NCBI GenBank assembly: GCA_016210435.1
Contig: JACQUF010000139.1
Location: forward strand, 1 to 7,192
DNA from: Chloroflexota bacterium
Lineage (GTDB): Bacteria > Chloroflexota > Dehalococcoidia > Lucifugimonadales > Lucifugimonadaceae
Direction: 5' to 3'
Length of the DNA stretch: 7,192 bases
A program made the position numbers and the translations under genes. The notes under the pieces are model-generated. The model was not told where the DNA came from. It ran no database searches and was given only the letters and a program-made list of their open reading frames with translations. This document shows positions 1 through 6,606 of the stretch, one piece after another (within the stretch, counting starts at the first letter, position 1; every line of letters starts with the position of its first letter).

Positions 1-987
1 GAACATGTGCTTGAACGTGGCTTCCGGGCCACCGTTAAAGACATCCGCAATCTCAGCTTTCGCGATCGCGCCTCCCATTGGGAAGTAGCCGCTCGTGATC
101 CCCTTGGCGAAGCTCATGATGTCGGGCACGACACCCACAAAGTCCGCACCGAACCACGTGCCGAGCCTTCCGAACCCCGTGATCACCTCGTCGAAGATCA
201 GGATGACGCCGTACTTATCGCAGATCTCGCGCACTCTCGGCCAGTACGACTCGTGGGGCACGACGCCCCCGAGCGGCTGTGAGACCGGCTCGCCCAGCAC
301 AGCCGAGACCGAGTCCGGCCCATGGGACAGGATCGCCTGTTCGATCGCGTTCGCGCATCGCTCCGCGCATTCTTCAGCGTTGCTGCCGCCGAGCTCGCAT
401 CGGTATGGATTCGGCTGGGGAACATGGACGACGTGGGGCGGCACCGGCTGAAAATCCGTACGCGGGAACCCGGGGTGTTCGCCAAGCCACTGGGTCCCGT
501 AAGTACCGCCGTGGTAGGAGCCGCGCCGCGATATGATCTTGAAGCGGCCTTTGCCCCCGGTGCGGTTGTGATACGCCTGGGCCATCTTCATCGAGGTCTC
601 ATTGGCTTCTGACCCGCCCTGCGTGAAGAACGTGCGGCTCAAGGTGCCAGGGGTGATATCAGCCAGCTTCGCGGCAAGCCGGATAGTAGAGGCAGTGCTT
701 CCGGCGTAGACATGCATGCTGACTTTGGTCAGCTGCTCGTACACCGCTTTCGCGATCTCCTCCCGTCCGTGGCCTGCATTGCGGAAATACATGCCGGAAA
801 TCCCGTCGATGAACTCCCGGCCTTCGATGTCCTTTACCCACACGCCATTGCTGTCAACGAGGACGAGCGGCCCGCCTTCTTCCTTCAATAGCGCGGCGTT
901 GGTCATTCCGACGAAGAGGTACTCGACGGCCGCGTAATGAAGGCCTACTGAGTCGGTCGGGATTGGGATACGCACGTTTTTCGGCAA
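1..987 (-). CDS. Class III PLP-dependent aminotransferase (partial, C-terminus beyond left edge)
   Basis: This is a fold-type I, class III aminotransferase that moves an amino group from an amine or omega-amino acid to a keto acid using PLP. I read the frame open without a stop from 987 to the window edge: 329 residues of a family usually about 430-460 long, so roughly the last quarter is missing. Visible family marks are the phosphate-binding GGSEAN (about residues 124-129), the PLP-stacking YHG (158-160), IFDEVITGFGR with the pyridine-pairing Asp 266, and FAKG with Schiff-base Lys 295. The start is inferred: TTG at 987-985 has GAGGT (1002-998) ten bases upstream. GTG at 975 or 1014 are alternatives. 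It is divergent from the TSUP exporter gene. Substrate cannot be fixed from this sequence; omega-amino acid:pyruvate, taurine:pyruvate and 4-aminobutyrate transaminases all share these motifs. Family confidence is high, specificity low. Confidence 0.9.
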   Translation of the reverse strand, partial: MPKNVRIPIPTDSVGLHYAAVEYLFVGMTNAALLKEEGGPLVLVDSNGVWVKDIEGREFIDGISGMYFRNAGHGREEIAKAVYEQLTKVSMHVYAGSTASTIRLAAKLADITPGTLSRTFFTQGGSEANETSMKMAQAYHNRTGGKGRFKIISRRGSYHGGTYGTQWLGEHPGFPRTDFQPVPPHVVHVPQPNPYRCELGGSNAEECAERCANAIEQAILSHGPDSVSAVLGEPVSQPLGGVVPHESYWPRVREICDKYGVILIFDEVITGFGRLGTWFGADFVGVVPDIMSFAKGITSGYFPMGGAIAKAEIADVFNGGPEATFKHMF

Positions 988-1083
988 TTGGCCGCTTACC
1001 TCACTCTTCGACACCCACAGGAGAAAGCCCGCACGTTCACCGCATTCAAGGCGGAATGTTCGATCGAGGCCAAAGGTCCAGCG

Positions 1084-1089
1084 AGTATA
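1084..1089 (-). promoter_or_regulatory. Candidate -10 box for the aminotransferase gene
   Basis: The minus strand reads TATACT here, a good match to a sigma-70 -10 element, about 100 bases upstream of the inferred aminotransferase start and inside the divergent intergenic gap. No convincing -35 hexamer is seen at 16-18 bases, so this is a motif match only. Confidence 0.25.
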
Positions 1090-1122
1090 GCGCGCCGGGC
1101 CGGCCAGACGAGATTCAGGCGG

Positions 1123-1128
1123 TATGAT
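1123..1128 (+). promoter_or_regulatory. Candidate -10 box for the TSUP exporter gene
   Basis: TATGAT on the plus strand lies 46 bases before the TTG start of the exporter gene. The expected -35 position shows no good TTGACA-like match. Placed in the divergent gap, it is a plausible but unproven promoter element. The rest of the gap (988-1174) holds a GGCCGGCC palindrome near 1098 and no gene I can support. Confidence 0.25.
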
Positions 1129-1174
1129 GCCCGGACGGTCGATCCAAATATGAGCCGAACTGGTCTCTGACGCA

Positions 1175-2044
1175 TTGCCGGATATCGTTACCCTGGGTGC
1201 AGCGTTCACGTCCCTGGACGCTTCGGGGACGCAGATTTTCGGCCTCGGTGTCCTGTCGTTCGTGGTCAGCATCCTGGCAGGGATGACGGGTGCCGCACTT
1301 GGCATCATCCAGCTACCGGTCATGCTTGCGATGGGCTTCGACCCTCTGGTCGCCGCGGGTACCAACCTCGGCGTGATCTTTGTCGGCTCGACGAGCGGAG
1401 TGATCCCTCACATCAGAGCAGGGCGGGTCGTCCCGAAGATGGTCGTCCTGTTCGGCGCGCCGACGATCATCGGCACGTTCTTCGGGGCCTATCTGGCGAA
1501 CCGCGTGCCTGTGTGGACGCTGCTGGTCGTCATCGCGCTGATCCTCACGGTCCTCACCGTGATCACGTACGCGGAGGCCTGGAAACGCACACACCCGATC
1601 CTCCGGCCGGTACGGCACAGACCCTGGCCGAAGCCGTCTGACCCCACCGGCGTCCGGTTTCTGAACACAAGAAAATTGACGATCGATGGCTCGATGAGCG
1701 CGGCGATCGGGGCGATCGGAGGCGCCGCGGGCATGACGCTTGGCGCGCTCCGCCTGCCCATTCTCATCAGCTTCTTGAAGATGGACCCCTGGTATGCCAC
1801 AGGAACCAATGCGGCGATCAGCCTTTTGACCGCGGTCGCCGGTTTTGCGGGCCACGCGGTCCACGGAAATTTCGACCCATTGATTCTTGCAGTGCTTGGC
1901 ATCACCGCGATGATCGGCAGCGCAATTGGCGCAAGTCTAACCGGCCGAGTCAAACCGAATTTGCTCCGGCTGGTTATTGCCGCGGTCCTTACAGTAATCA
2001 TTCCGCTGGTGATTTTCAGGGCAGTGTCGGCCTACCCCTTGTAG
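1175..2044 (+). CDS. TSUP (TauE/SafE) family membrane exporter
   Basis: This is a 289-residue integral membrane protein of the TauE/SafE (TSUP) family, whose members move sulfite, sulfoacetate, thiosulfate or other small organic anions across the inner membrane. The two family repeats are both visible: a Gly-rich stretch, then LP, then DP..A.GTN, at about residues 36-64 and 178-212. Hydrophobic segments fall near 21-55, 58-80, 88-109, 113-132, 172-202, 210-228, 234-257 and 264-283, and a basic hydrophilic loop at 135-168 separates the two halves. Length and topology are normal for the family. The start is TTG at 1175; the only in-frame codon upstream that could initiate before the stop at 1151 is a CTG, and no Shine-Dalgarno is seen. 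It is divergent from the aminotransferase and followed 252 bases later by mgtE on the same strand. The substrate is unknown. Confidence 0.92.
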   Translation: MPDIVTLGAAFTSLDASGTQIFGLGVLSFVVSILAGMTGAALGIIQLPVMLAMGFDPLVAAGTNLGVIFVGSTSGVIPHIRAGRVVPKMVVLFGAPTIIGTFFGAYLANRVPVWTLLVVIALILTVLTVITYAEAWKRTHPILRPVRHRPWPKPSDPTGVRFLNTRKLTIDGSMSAAIGAIGGAAGMTLGALRLPILISFLKMDPWYATGTNAAISLLTAVAGFAGHAVHGNFDPLILAVLGITAMIGSAIGASLTGRVKPNLLRLVIAAVLTVIIPLVIFRAVSAYPL

Positions 2045-2296
2045 AGGACGTCGATCCGTTAACAAGACGGCACTCGTGCGCTCACGCCACTAGGCGGTGT
2101 GGTGAGACAGCGCCCCGACACACTGTGTAGTGGAACTGGCGGGATCATCAACGTTGCCAAAGCTGTTGCCGTATCTGCGCGCATCTCCGGAAATTCGCTG
2201 AAGACAGCCGCGAAACAGCTAGCCGTACGCACGTATCGCGTGCCTATGATCTGGCCCGCATTTGTGGGACCTGTAGCCCGTGCCCGGAGCAACTGT
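2045..2296 (+). other. Intergenic spacer before mgtE, no clear regulatory RNA
   Basis: These 252 bases separate the exporter from the chosen mgtE start. I see no T-tailed terminator hairpin after the exporter stop and no match to the conserved core of the Mg2+-sensing M-box that precedes some mgtE genes. A TATGAT hexamer at 2245-2250 lies 46 bases before the mgtE ATG and could be a -10 box, but lacks a clear -35 partner. The reading frame of mgtE happens to stay open back to a GTG at 2099. Confidence 0.4.
2286..2289 (+). promoter_or_regulatory. Ribosome binding site that sets the mgtE start
   Basis: GGAG sits seven bases before ATG 2297, an ideal Shine-Dalgarno spacing. This favours the ATG over the upstream in-frame GTG at 2099, which would add 66 residues with no resemblance to the MgtE N-terminal domain. 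Confidence 0.7.
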
Positions 2297-3688
2297 ATGG
2301 CGGATAACGCCGCCGCTACCGCGATTCCTTCAGCAGATTTAAGCGCAGTCCAGAAGTCCATAGAGCGAGAAGTCAAGCAAGGCGATCCCGAAGGGGCAGC
2401 CGCCAGGCTCGAAGGGCTCGCGCCGCCCGAGCAGGCGGATGTAATTGCCGACCTGAACGCCGCGAGCAGGCGCGCGATTCTCGGCAGCCTCTCGCCCCAG
2501 CGGCTTGCGGAGATCCTCGAGCACATGCGCGACCGCCGCACCGTATCGCTGTCAGGCGCCGTCGACGTCGACCGCCTTGCGGCCACCCTCGACGCGGCCC
2601 CGCCGAATGTTGCCGCGGACGTGCTGCGCGGCATGTCCTTGCCCGAGGCCACCGAGACGATGGCGCGGATGCAGAACGTGGCCGTGGTCGGCGACCTTCT
2701 CACCTACGAGCCGGACGAAGCCGGGGCAATCATGACCCCGGAGGTGCTCGGGCTCAGGGACGCCTTGACCGCCACCCACGCCCTTCATTTCGTCAAATCG
2801 TGCGGGTATCGTCCCAGGTTCATGCACAACCTGTTCGTCATCAACCGCGAGAACAGGCTCGTCGGCAAGCTTGAATTGAGCGACCTGATCATCGCAGGAC
2901 CCACCGCAAAGCTGAGCGACCTCATGGATACCGAGGTCGTCTCCGTCCTCACTGGCACCGACAAGGAAGAGTGCGCCCGGATCATGGAGCGCTACCAGCT
3001 CCGAAGCGTGCCAGTCGTGGACACGGCCGGCGTGCTTCAGGGCGTCATCGCGGTGGAAGACCTGGTCAAAGTGGCCGAAGAAGAAGCCACCGAGGACATG
3101 TTCCGCATCGTTGGCGTTGAGGGCCAGGACCGCCCGGTCGGACCGCTGTGGCCATCGATCAAGAACCGGTTCCCGTGGCTGCTTTTCCAGCTGGCGTCGG
3201 TGATCGCCGCGGGCTTCGTCGTCAGTGTCTTCCAGCCCTCGATCTCGAAGCTCGCCATCCTCGCCGTCTTCATCCCGGTTATCGCGGGCCAGGCCGGGAT
3301 CGCCGGGGTCCAGACCGTGACCGTCGTGGTGCGGTCGCTTGCGCTGCAAGAAGTCTCAGGGACCGATTCGAAGCAGATGATGACACGCGAACTCGCCCTC
3401 GCTCTGATCCAGGGCGTCGGGACGTCGATCATCCTTGGGTTTGTTTGCTGGCTCTGGCGACAGGACATCTATCTCAGCGTTGTACTCGGCGCCTCGATCC
3501 TGGTAAACCTGCTGGTGGCAGGCGCGAGCGGCGTGGTAATCCCGCTCGGCCTGAAGGCGCTGAGGATTGACCCCGCAACCGCATCGGCGGTGGTAATCAC
3601 GACCGTGACGGACGTGTTCGGTCTCGTCGTCTATTTGGGCCTCGCCACGCTGTTCCTGAATTTCTTCCGGGGCGTCGCGCAGGTTTAG
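2297..3688 (+). CDS. mgtE: MgtE-type magnesium transporter
   Basis: This 463-residue protein has the full MgtE order: a helical N domain (about 15-130), paired CBS domains (about 143-265, beginning at EAGAIMTP and ending with the VEDLVKVAEEEATEDMF linker into the plug helix), and a C-terminal membrane domain (292-457) with five hydrophobic segments. MgtE is a Mg2+ channel/transporter of the inner membrane that closes when the cytosolic domains bind Mg2+. The last membrane segment keeps DPATAS...TTVTD, so the pore aspartate is present as Asp 439. The second segment is unusual: the family GGN-type motif reads GQAGIAG (331-337), with Ile 335 where Asn is usual. The start was moved from GTG 2099 to ATG 2297 on ribosome-site and family-length grounds. 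The stop lies within a G-rich tandem repeat. Family assignment is secure; exact ion preference is less so because of the motif change. Confidence 0.95.
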   Translation: MADNAAATAIPSADLSAVQKSIEREVKQGDPEGAAARLEGLAPPEQADVIADLNAASRRAILGSLSPQRLAEILEHMRDRRTVSLSGAVDVDRLAATLDAAPPNVAADVLRGMSLPEATETMARMQNVAVVGDLLTYEPDEAGAIMTPEVLGLRDALTATHALHFVKSCGYRPRFMHNLFVINRENRLVGKLELSDLIIAGPTAKLSDLMDTEVVSVLTGTDKEECARIMERYQLRSVPVVDTAGVLQGVIAVEDLVKVAEEEATEDMFRIVGVEGQDRPVGPLWPSIKNRFPWLLFQLASVIAAGFVVSVFQPSISKLAILAVFIPVIAGQAGIAGVQTVTVVVRSLALQEVSGTDSKQMMTRELALALIQGVGTSIILGFVCWLWRQDIYLSVVLGASILVNLLVAGASGVVIPLGLKALRIDPATASAVVITTVTDVFGLVVYLGLATLFLNFFRGVAQV

Positions 3689-3720
3689 GGGTCAGGTTCC
3701 AGGGGGCAGGTTTTAGGGAG
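3680..3720 (+). repeat. Three-copy G-rich tandem repeat over the mgtE stop codon
   Basis: Three adjacent degenerate units start at 3680, 3693 and 3707: CAGGTTTAGGGGT, CAGGTTCCAGGGGG and CAGGTTTTAGGGAG. The mgtE stop TAG (3686-3688) is part of the first unit. With the following GGG and GGGG tracts up to 3728, the plus strand has several G runs that could form a quadruplex with one long loop. The repeat fills most of the 67-bp spacer between two convergent genes, where no ordinary terminator hairpin with a T-run is seen. Confidence 0.65.
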
Positions 3721-3755
3721 GGCCGGGGTTCGAGAGCCAGGGTCTGAAATAACTC

Positions 3756-5255
3756 CTAAATCTGCTGTTTGAACGCGGCGGCCACATGCCGGCGCTGGAT
3801 CTTGCCCGTGGCCGTCCGCGGCAGCTGCGTGGTCACGTAGATCTTCTCTGGCACCTTGAACGACGCCAGGTGTTCCCGGCAGAACGCCTGGATCGCCGCC
3901 GGGTCCGCCTCGGATCTCAGCACGACCGCGGCGTGAACGACCTCACCATACTTGACGTCCGGGCAGGCGAAGCAGACCGCTTCGGCAACTGCCGGGTGGC
4001 CAAGCAACACGGCATCGACTTCCAGCGGTGAGATCTTCTCGCCACCGCGATTTATGAGTTCCTTGATGCGCCCAGTCAGAGTCAGGTAGCTCCGTTTGTC
4101 CAGATACCCCTGATCCCCGGTCCGGAACCAGCCGTTGACGAACGATTCGGCGTTGGCCTTCGGATTGTTGGAATAGCCTTTGGTCACGTTCGGGCCGCTG
4201 ATCACGACCTCGCCGCGCTCGCCACCCGGCAGCAGCTTGCCCTTTTCGTCCATGATCCCGATTTGGACGCCGGTGCCGGGGCCAACCGTTCCCGGGGAGC
4301 GTTCACCGGGTGGCAGGGGGTTTGACGACATCTGATGTGAAGCCTCGGTCATGCCATACGCCTCGAGGACCGGCGCACCGAACCTCGCCTCCAGCCGCTC
4401 GAACACGGCGGGAACCAGTGCCGAACTGCATGATCGGATGAATCGGAAGCTTTCACGCCGAGCGCCGTCGGTATCGGCCCTGAGAAGGAGCGTCTGGTGG
4501 ATGGTCGGCACCGCCGAAAACCAGGTTGCGCCCATCTCCTGCTGCACCGGCCAGAACCGGCTCGCGCTGAATCGCGGCGGTACCACCACCGTCCCGCCCG
4601 AGTTCAGCGTTGAAAGCGTCGCGCCCAGCAACCCGTGGACGTGAAATAGCGGCATCACGATCAGCGAAACGTCGCGCGGGGTCAGAGCGTACGTTCCCTT
4701 GATGTTTCTGAGCGATGCCATCAGGTTGGCGTGGGTCAGAGGCACGCCCTTCGGCCGGCTTGTGGTACCCGACGTATGCAGGAACAGGGCGACGTCGCCA
4801 GGTGCGGGCGCGGCCACGTCGCGGCGCGCGCTCAGCGCCGTTCCATCACGTTGCAGCGCGACCTGGCCACGACCGTCCACGGTCGCTGTAACGATCTTGA
4901 TTCCCAGAGCCTGTGCGGCTTCGGCAGCGGCTGCTGCCCCGGGCGCAATGATCGCAAGCTGCGCGTTCGCGTCCGACATGAAGAACTTGAATTCGTCTAC
5001 GGTGTATCCGGGATTGAGCGGGGCGGCGATCGCGCCGACCCTCGCTACGCCCAGGAAGGTCACCAGGTACTCGAGGTTGTTCCCGAGAACGATCGACATC
5101 GGGCGTCCGCGCTCGATCCCAAGCGCGGCGAGATGCTCAGCGACGCGTTCGACCTGGCTACCGAGATCCTCATAGGTGACCGAAGGACCTTCCGGGATTA
5201 CCACCGCGCGGGCGCCGCGCGTTGCTGGCTGAAGGACTGAAGCAAGCGTCGTCAA
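3756..5255 (-). CDS. AMP-forming acyl-CoA synthetase, oxalate-CoA ligase (AAE3/Pcs60)-like
   Basis: This is a 499-residue member of the acyl-adenylate-forming superfamily, which activates a carboxylate with ATP and transfers it to CoA. The core motifs are all intact: the P-loop HTSGTTSRPKG (160-170), FHVHG (204-208), YGMTEASHQM (300-309), GWFRTGD (375-381), the hinge with GRIKELINRGGEKISP (395-410) and the C-terminal PRTATGKIQRR with catalytic Lys 485. The stretches IRSCSSAL, EAYGMTEASHQMSSNPLPP, GPNVTKGY and ELINRGGEKISPLEVDAVLL resemble plant AAE3 and yeast Pcs60, which make oxalyl-CoA, more than long-chain FadD; this is recall, not alignment. No oxalyl-CoA decarboxylase is visible nearby. 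The start is TTG 5255 with GAGGA (5267-5263) seven bases upstream; the same frame has a stop and no ATG farther up. It lies downstream of lysA-holB in the same direction and converges with mgtE. Confidence 0.92.
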   Translation of the reverse strand: MTTLASVLQPATRGARAVVIPEGPSVTYEDLGSQVERVAEHLAALGIERGRPMSIVLGNNLEYLVTFLGVARVGAIAAPLNPGYTVDEFKFFMSDANAQLAIIAPGAAAAAEAAQALGIKIVTATVDGRGQVALQRDGTALSARRDVAAPAPGDVALFLHTSGTTSRPKGVPLTHANLMASLRNIKGTYALTPRDVSLIVMPLFHVHGLLGATLSTLNSGGTVVVPPRFSASRFWPVQQEMGATWFSAVPTIHQTLLLRADTDGARRESFRFIRSCSSALVPAVFERLEARFGAPVLEAYGMTEASHQMSSNPLPPGERSPGTVGPGTGVQIGIMDEKGKLLPGGERGEVVISGPNVTKGYSNNPKANAESFVNGWFRTGDQGYLDKRSYLTLTGRIKELINRGGEKISPLEVDAVLLGHPAVAEAVCFACPDVKYGEVVHAAVVLRSEADPAAIQAFCREHLASFKVPEKIYVTTQLPRTATGKIQRRHVAAAFKQQI

Positions 5256-5263
5256 GGGTTGGT

Positions 5264-5280
5264 CCTCGGTTTTGCTGAGG
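5264..5280 (-). promoter_or_regulatory. Hairpin pairing with the ribosome binding site of the synthetase gene
   Basis: On the minus strand CCTC (5280-5277) can pair with GAGG (5267-5264), and a further G-C pair lies inside after one A/C mismatch, leaving a CAAAA loop. GAGG is the Shine-Dalgarno of the TTG start at 5255, so the fold would mask it. The stem is short, and its function is inferred. Confidence 0.3.
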
Positions 5281-5303
5281 TCGGCAACGGGACGGGAACT
5301 CCC

Positions 5304-5330
5304 GAAAGCCCCATTTTAGGGGCTGCTTTC
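5304..5330 (-). repeat. Inverted repeat in the holB-synthetase spacer
   Basis: On the minus strand GAAAG, a three-base bulge and CCCC face GGGGCTTTC across a TAAAAT loop, giving nine paired bases. It could be a transcript-end hairpin for holB, but no T-run follows it, so it may equally be a leader structure or operator of the synthetase gene. The rest of the spacer (5256-5448) holds no gene I can support. Confidence 0.4.
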
Positions 5331-5448
5331 AGGACCAGCTTCCAGCGCGTCCACCCGTGAGCGGCACCCCCCGAGCATACGCTTCTCCAACCCCGATTCC
5401 AGGGGGCCTGCCACTAACAACTGTTGGCACACATCCAGTAGCGGGCGA

Positions 5449-6606
5449 CTAACTGTCCTCCGGCGGCGCCCAGGTAGAATCGACGGACGCTTCTCCGCCG
5501 CTGGCGGCTGGAAGCAGTCCGGCGTCGACACGTGGCATGTCGAGCATCATGACTTCGAATACGAGTGGCGTCATCGCGTTACGTTCAAGCGCCCGCGCCG
5601 CCGATTGAACCGCGCGCACGGCCTTCGCCGCCTCGGACGTTCCGATCACACTTGAGACGGCGTGCAGGGCATCGCGATAGTCCTCGTTGGCGATCGCGTG
5701 TTCGAGCCCGTGCCCGATCAGGAGAACGTCCCGCCACCACGAGACCCAGAGGGCCATCTCGTCGGCAACGGACCCGCGGTCCTTGCGCAGCACCGTGCTC
5801 AGGCTCCGCGCGTAGCGAAAGCGGTCTTCAATCGACCCCACAAGCGCGGCCATGATCCTATAGACGGCCTGCCGCCGGCGATCGAGCGCGGTGGCGTCGG
5901 CAAGCGCGCTCAGCGCCCAGCCGGGACGCCCCTGAGCAATCCTGGCCAGCGTTTTCGCGTTTTCTGCATTCGCCCCTGCCCTTTCCATTAGCCCCCTTTC
6001 GAGTACGTCCACGGGCACCGGCCTGAGATCAATGCGCTGGCACCGGGATGCAATCGTTTCTGGCAGCGAAGATGGGGACGGCGTAAGAAGGGTGATTAGT
6101 ACGTTTGATTCGGGCTCTTCGAGCGTCTTGAGAAGCGCGTTCGCTGCAGGCGCCAGCATCAATTCCGCGCCGTCGATGATGAATACGCGGTACCGGCCCT
6201 CGAATGGCTTCAGCGACGCCCGATGTTCCAGGTCGTCGATCAGGCCTTTGCGAATCACTCGCCTCGAAGTTGTCTCTTCCGCGGCCCTGGCCTTCTCATT
6301 CTCGATCGGCGTATCAGGGTCAATTACCGTTACGTCCGCGTGAAGCCCACGGGTGATCCGCTGGCATGACCGGCACGCGCCGCAAGGGCGTGACGCTGGC
6401 TCAGGGGCGAGGCAATTGACCGCACGGGCCAGGTCCATGGCCAGTGACATTTTCCCGATGCCCGGCGGGCCAGCCAGAAGATACGCATGGGCCAGCCGGG
6501 CGGTGTTCAACGCGCGCAGGAGGAATTTGCGGGCGCCTTCGTGCCCGAACGTCTGCCATCCTGCAGGCGCCTGCTCATTCACGGAACGCGCAGCAGCGGT
6601 AGTCAC
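5449..6606 (-). CDS. holB: DNA polymerase III delta-prime subunit
   Basis: This 385-residue AAA+ protein is the delta-prime subunit of the clamp loader, which works with DnaX (tau/gamma) and delta to open and load the beta sliding clamp at the replication fork. It shows GHEGARKFLLRAL near the N-terminus, a complete Walker A GPPGIGK (46-52), four zinc-ligand cysteines at 65, 75, 78 and 81, a Walker B-like FIIDGAE (142-148) with Gly where many AAA+ proteins have Glu, TLEEP (161-165) and the SRC motif (187-189) that carries the trans-acting arginine. A charged insert lies at about 99-118. The GTG start at 6606 overlaps the lysA stop as GTGA, which fits translational coupling; no strong ribosome site is seen, and a second GTG eight codons in is an alternative. 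DnaX is the main paralogue, but the length and the weak Walker B favour delta-prime. Confidence 0.92.
   Translation of the reverse strand: MTTAAARSVNEQAPAGWQTFGHEGARKFLLRALNTARLAHAYLLAGPPGIGKMSLAMDLARAVNCLAPEPASRPCGACRSCQRITRGLHADVTVIDPDTPIENEKARAAEETTSRRVIRKGLIDDLEHRASLKPFEGRYRVFIIDGAELMLAPAANALLKTLEEPESNVLITLLTPSPSSLPETIASRCQRIDLRPVPVDVLERGLMERAGANAENAKTLARIAQGRPGWALSALADATALDRRRQAVYRIMAALVGSIEDRFRYARSLSTVLRKDRGSVADEMALWVSWWRDVLLIGHGLEHAIANEDYRDALHAVSSVIGTSEAAKAVRAVQSAARALERNAMTPLVFEVMMLDMPRVDAGLLPAASGGEASVDSTWAPPEDS

Noticed and set aside
988..1170. 60-codon plus-strand ORF in the divergent gap
   Set aside because: It has no ribosome site and no recognisable domain, and it overlaps the probable promoter region of both flanking genes.
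1313..2001. Minus-strand ORFs of 183 and 170 codons opposite the TSUP exporter
   Set aside because: Shadows of the exporter's codon pattern with no domain or hydrophobic logic of their own.
2099..2296. N-terminal extension of MgtE from GTG 2099
   Set aside because: The frame is open, but the 66 added residues do not look like the MgtE N domain, the protein would be longer than the family norm, and ATG 2297 has a well-spaced GGAG.
2045..2296. M-box (Mg2+) riboswitch upstream of mgtE
   Set aside because: Expected from the gene's function, but I could not find the conserved M-box core such as its GGUGAGGCUCCU stretch, nor a terminator stem. A covariance-model search would settle it.
2059..2703. 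214-codon minus-strand ORF opposite mgtE, and the 265-codon one at 2552-3349
   Set aside because: Both lie antisense to a secure gene, have Arg/Ser/Ala-rich or His/Asp-rich shadow composition and show no recognisable domain; typical of GC-rich DNA.
4699..5240. Plus-strand ORFs of 158 and 169 codons opposite the acyl-CoA synthetase
   Set aside because: They are antisense to a gene with all catalytic motifs intact and have low-complexity shadow composition.
5316..5531. 71-codon minus-strand ORF across the end of holB and the following spacer
   Set aside because: It overlaps holB in another frame, has a Pro/Arg/Ser-rich random composition and no family resemblance.
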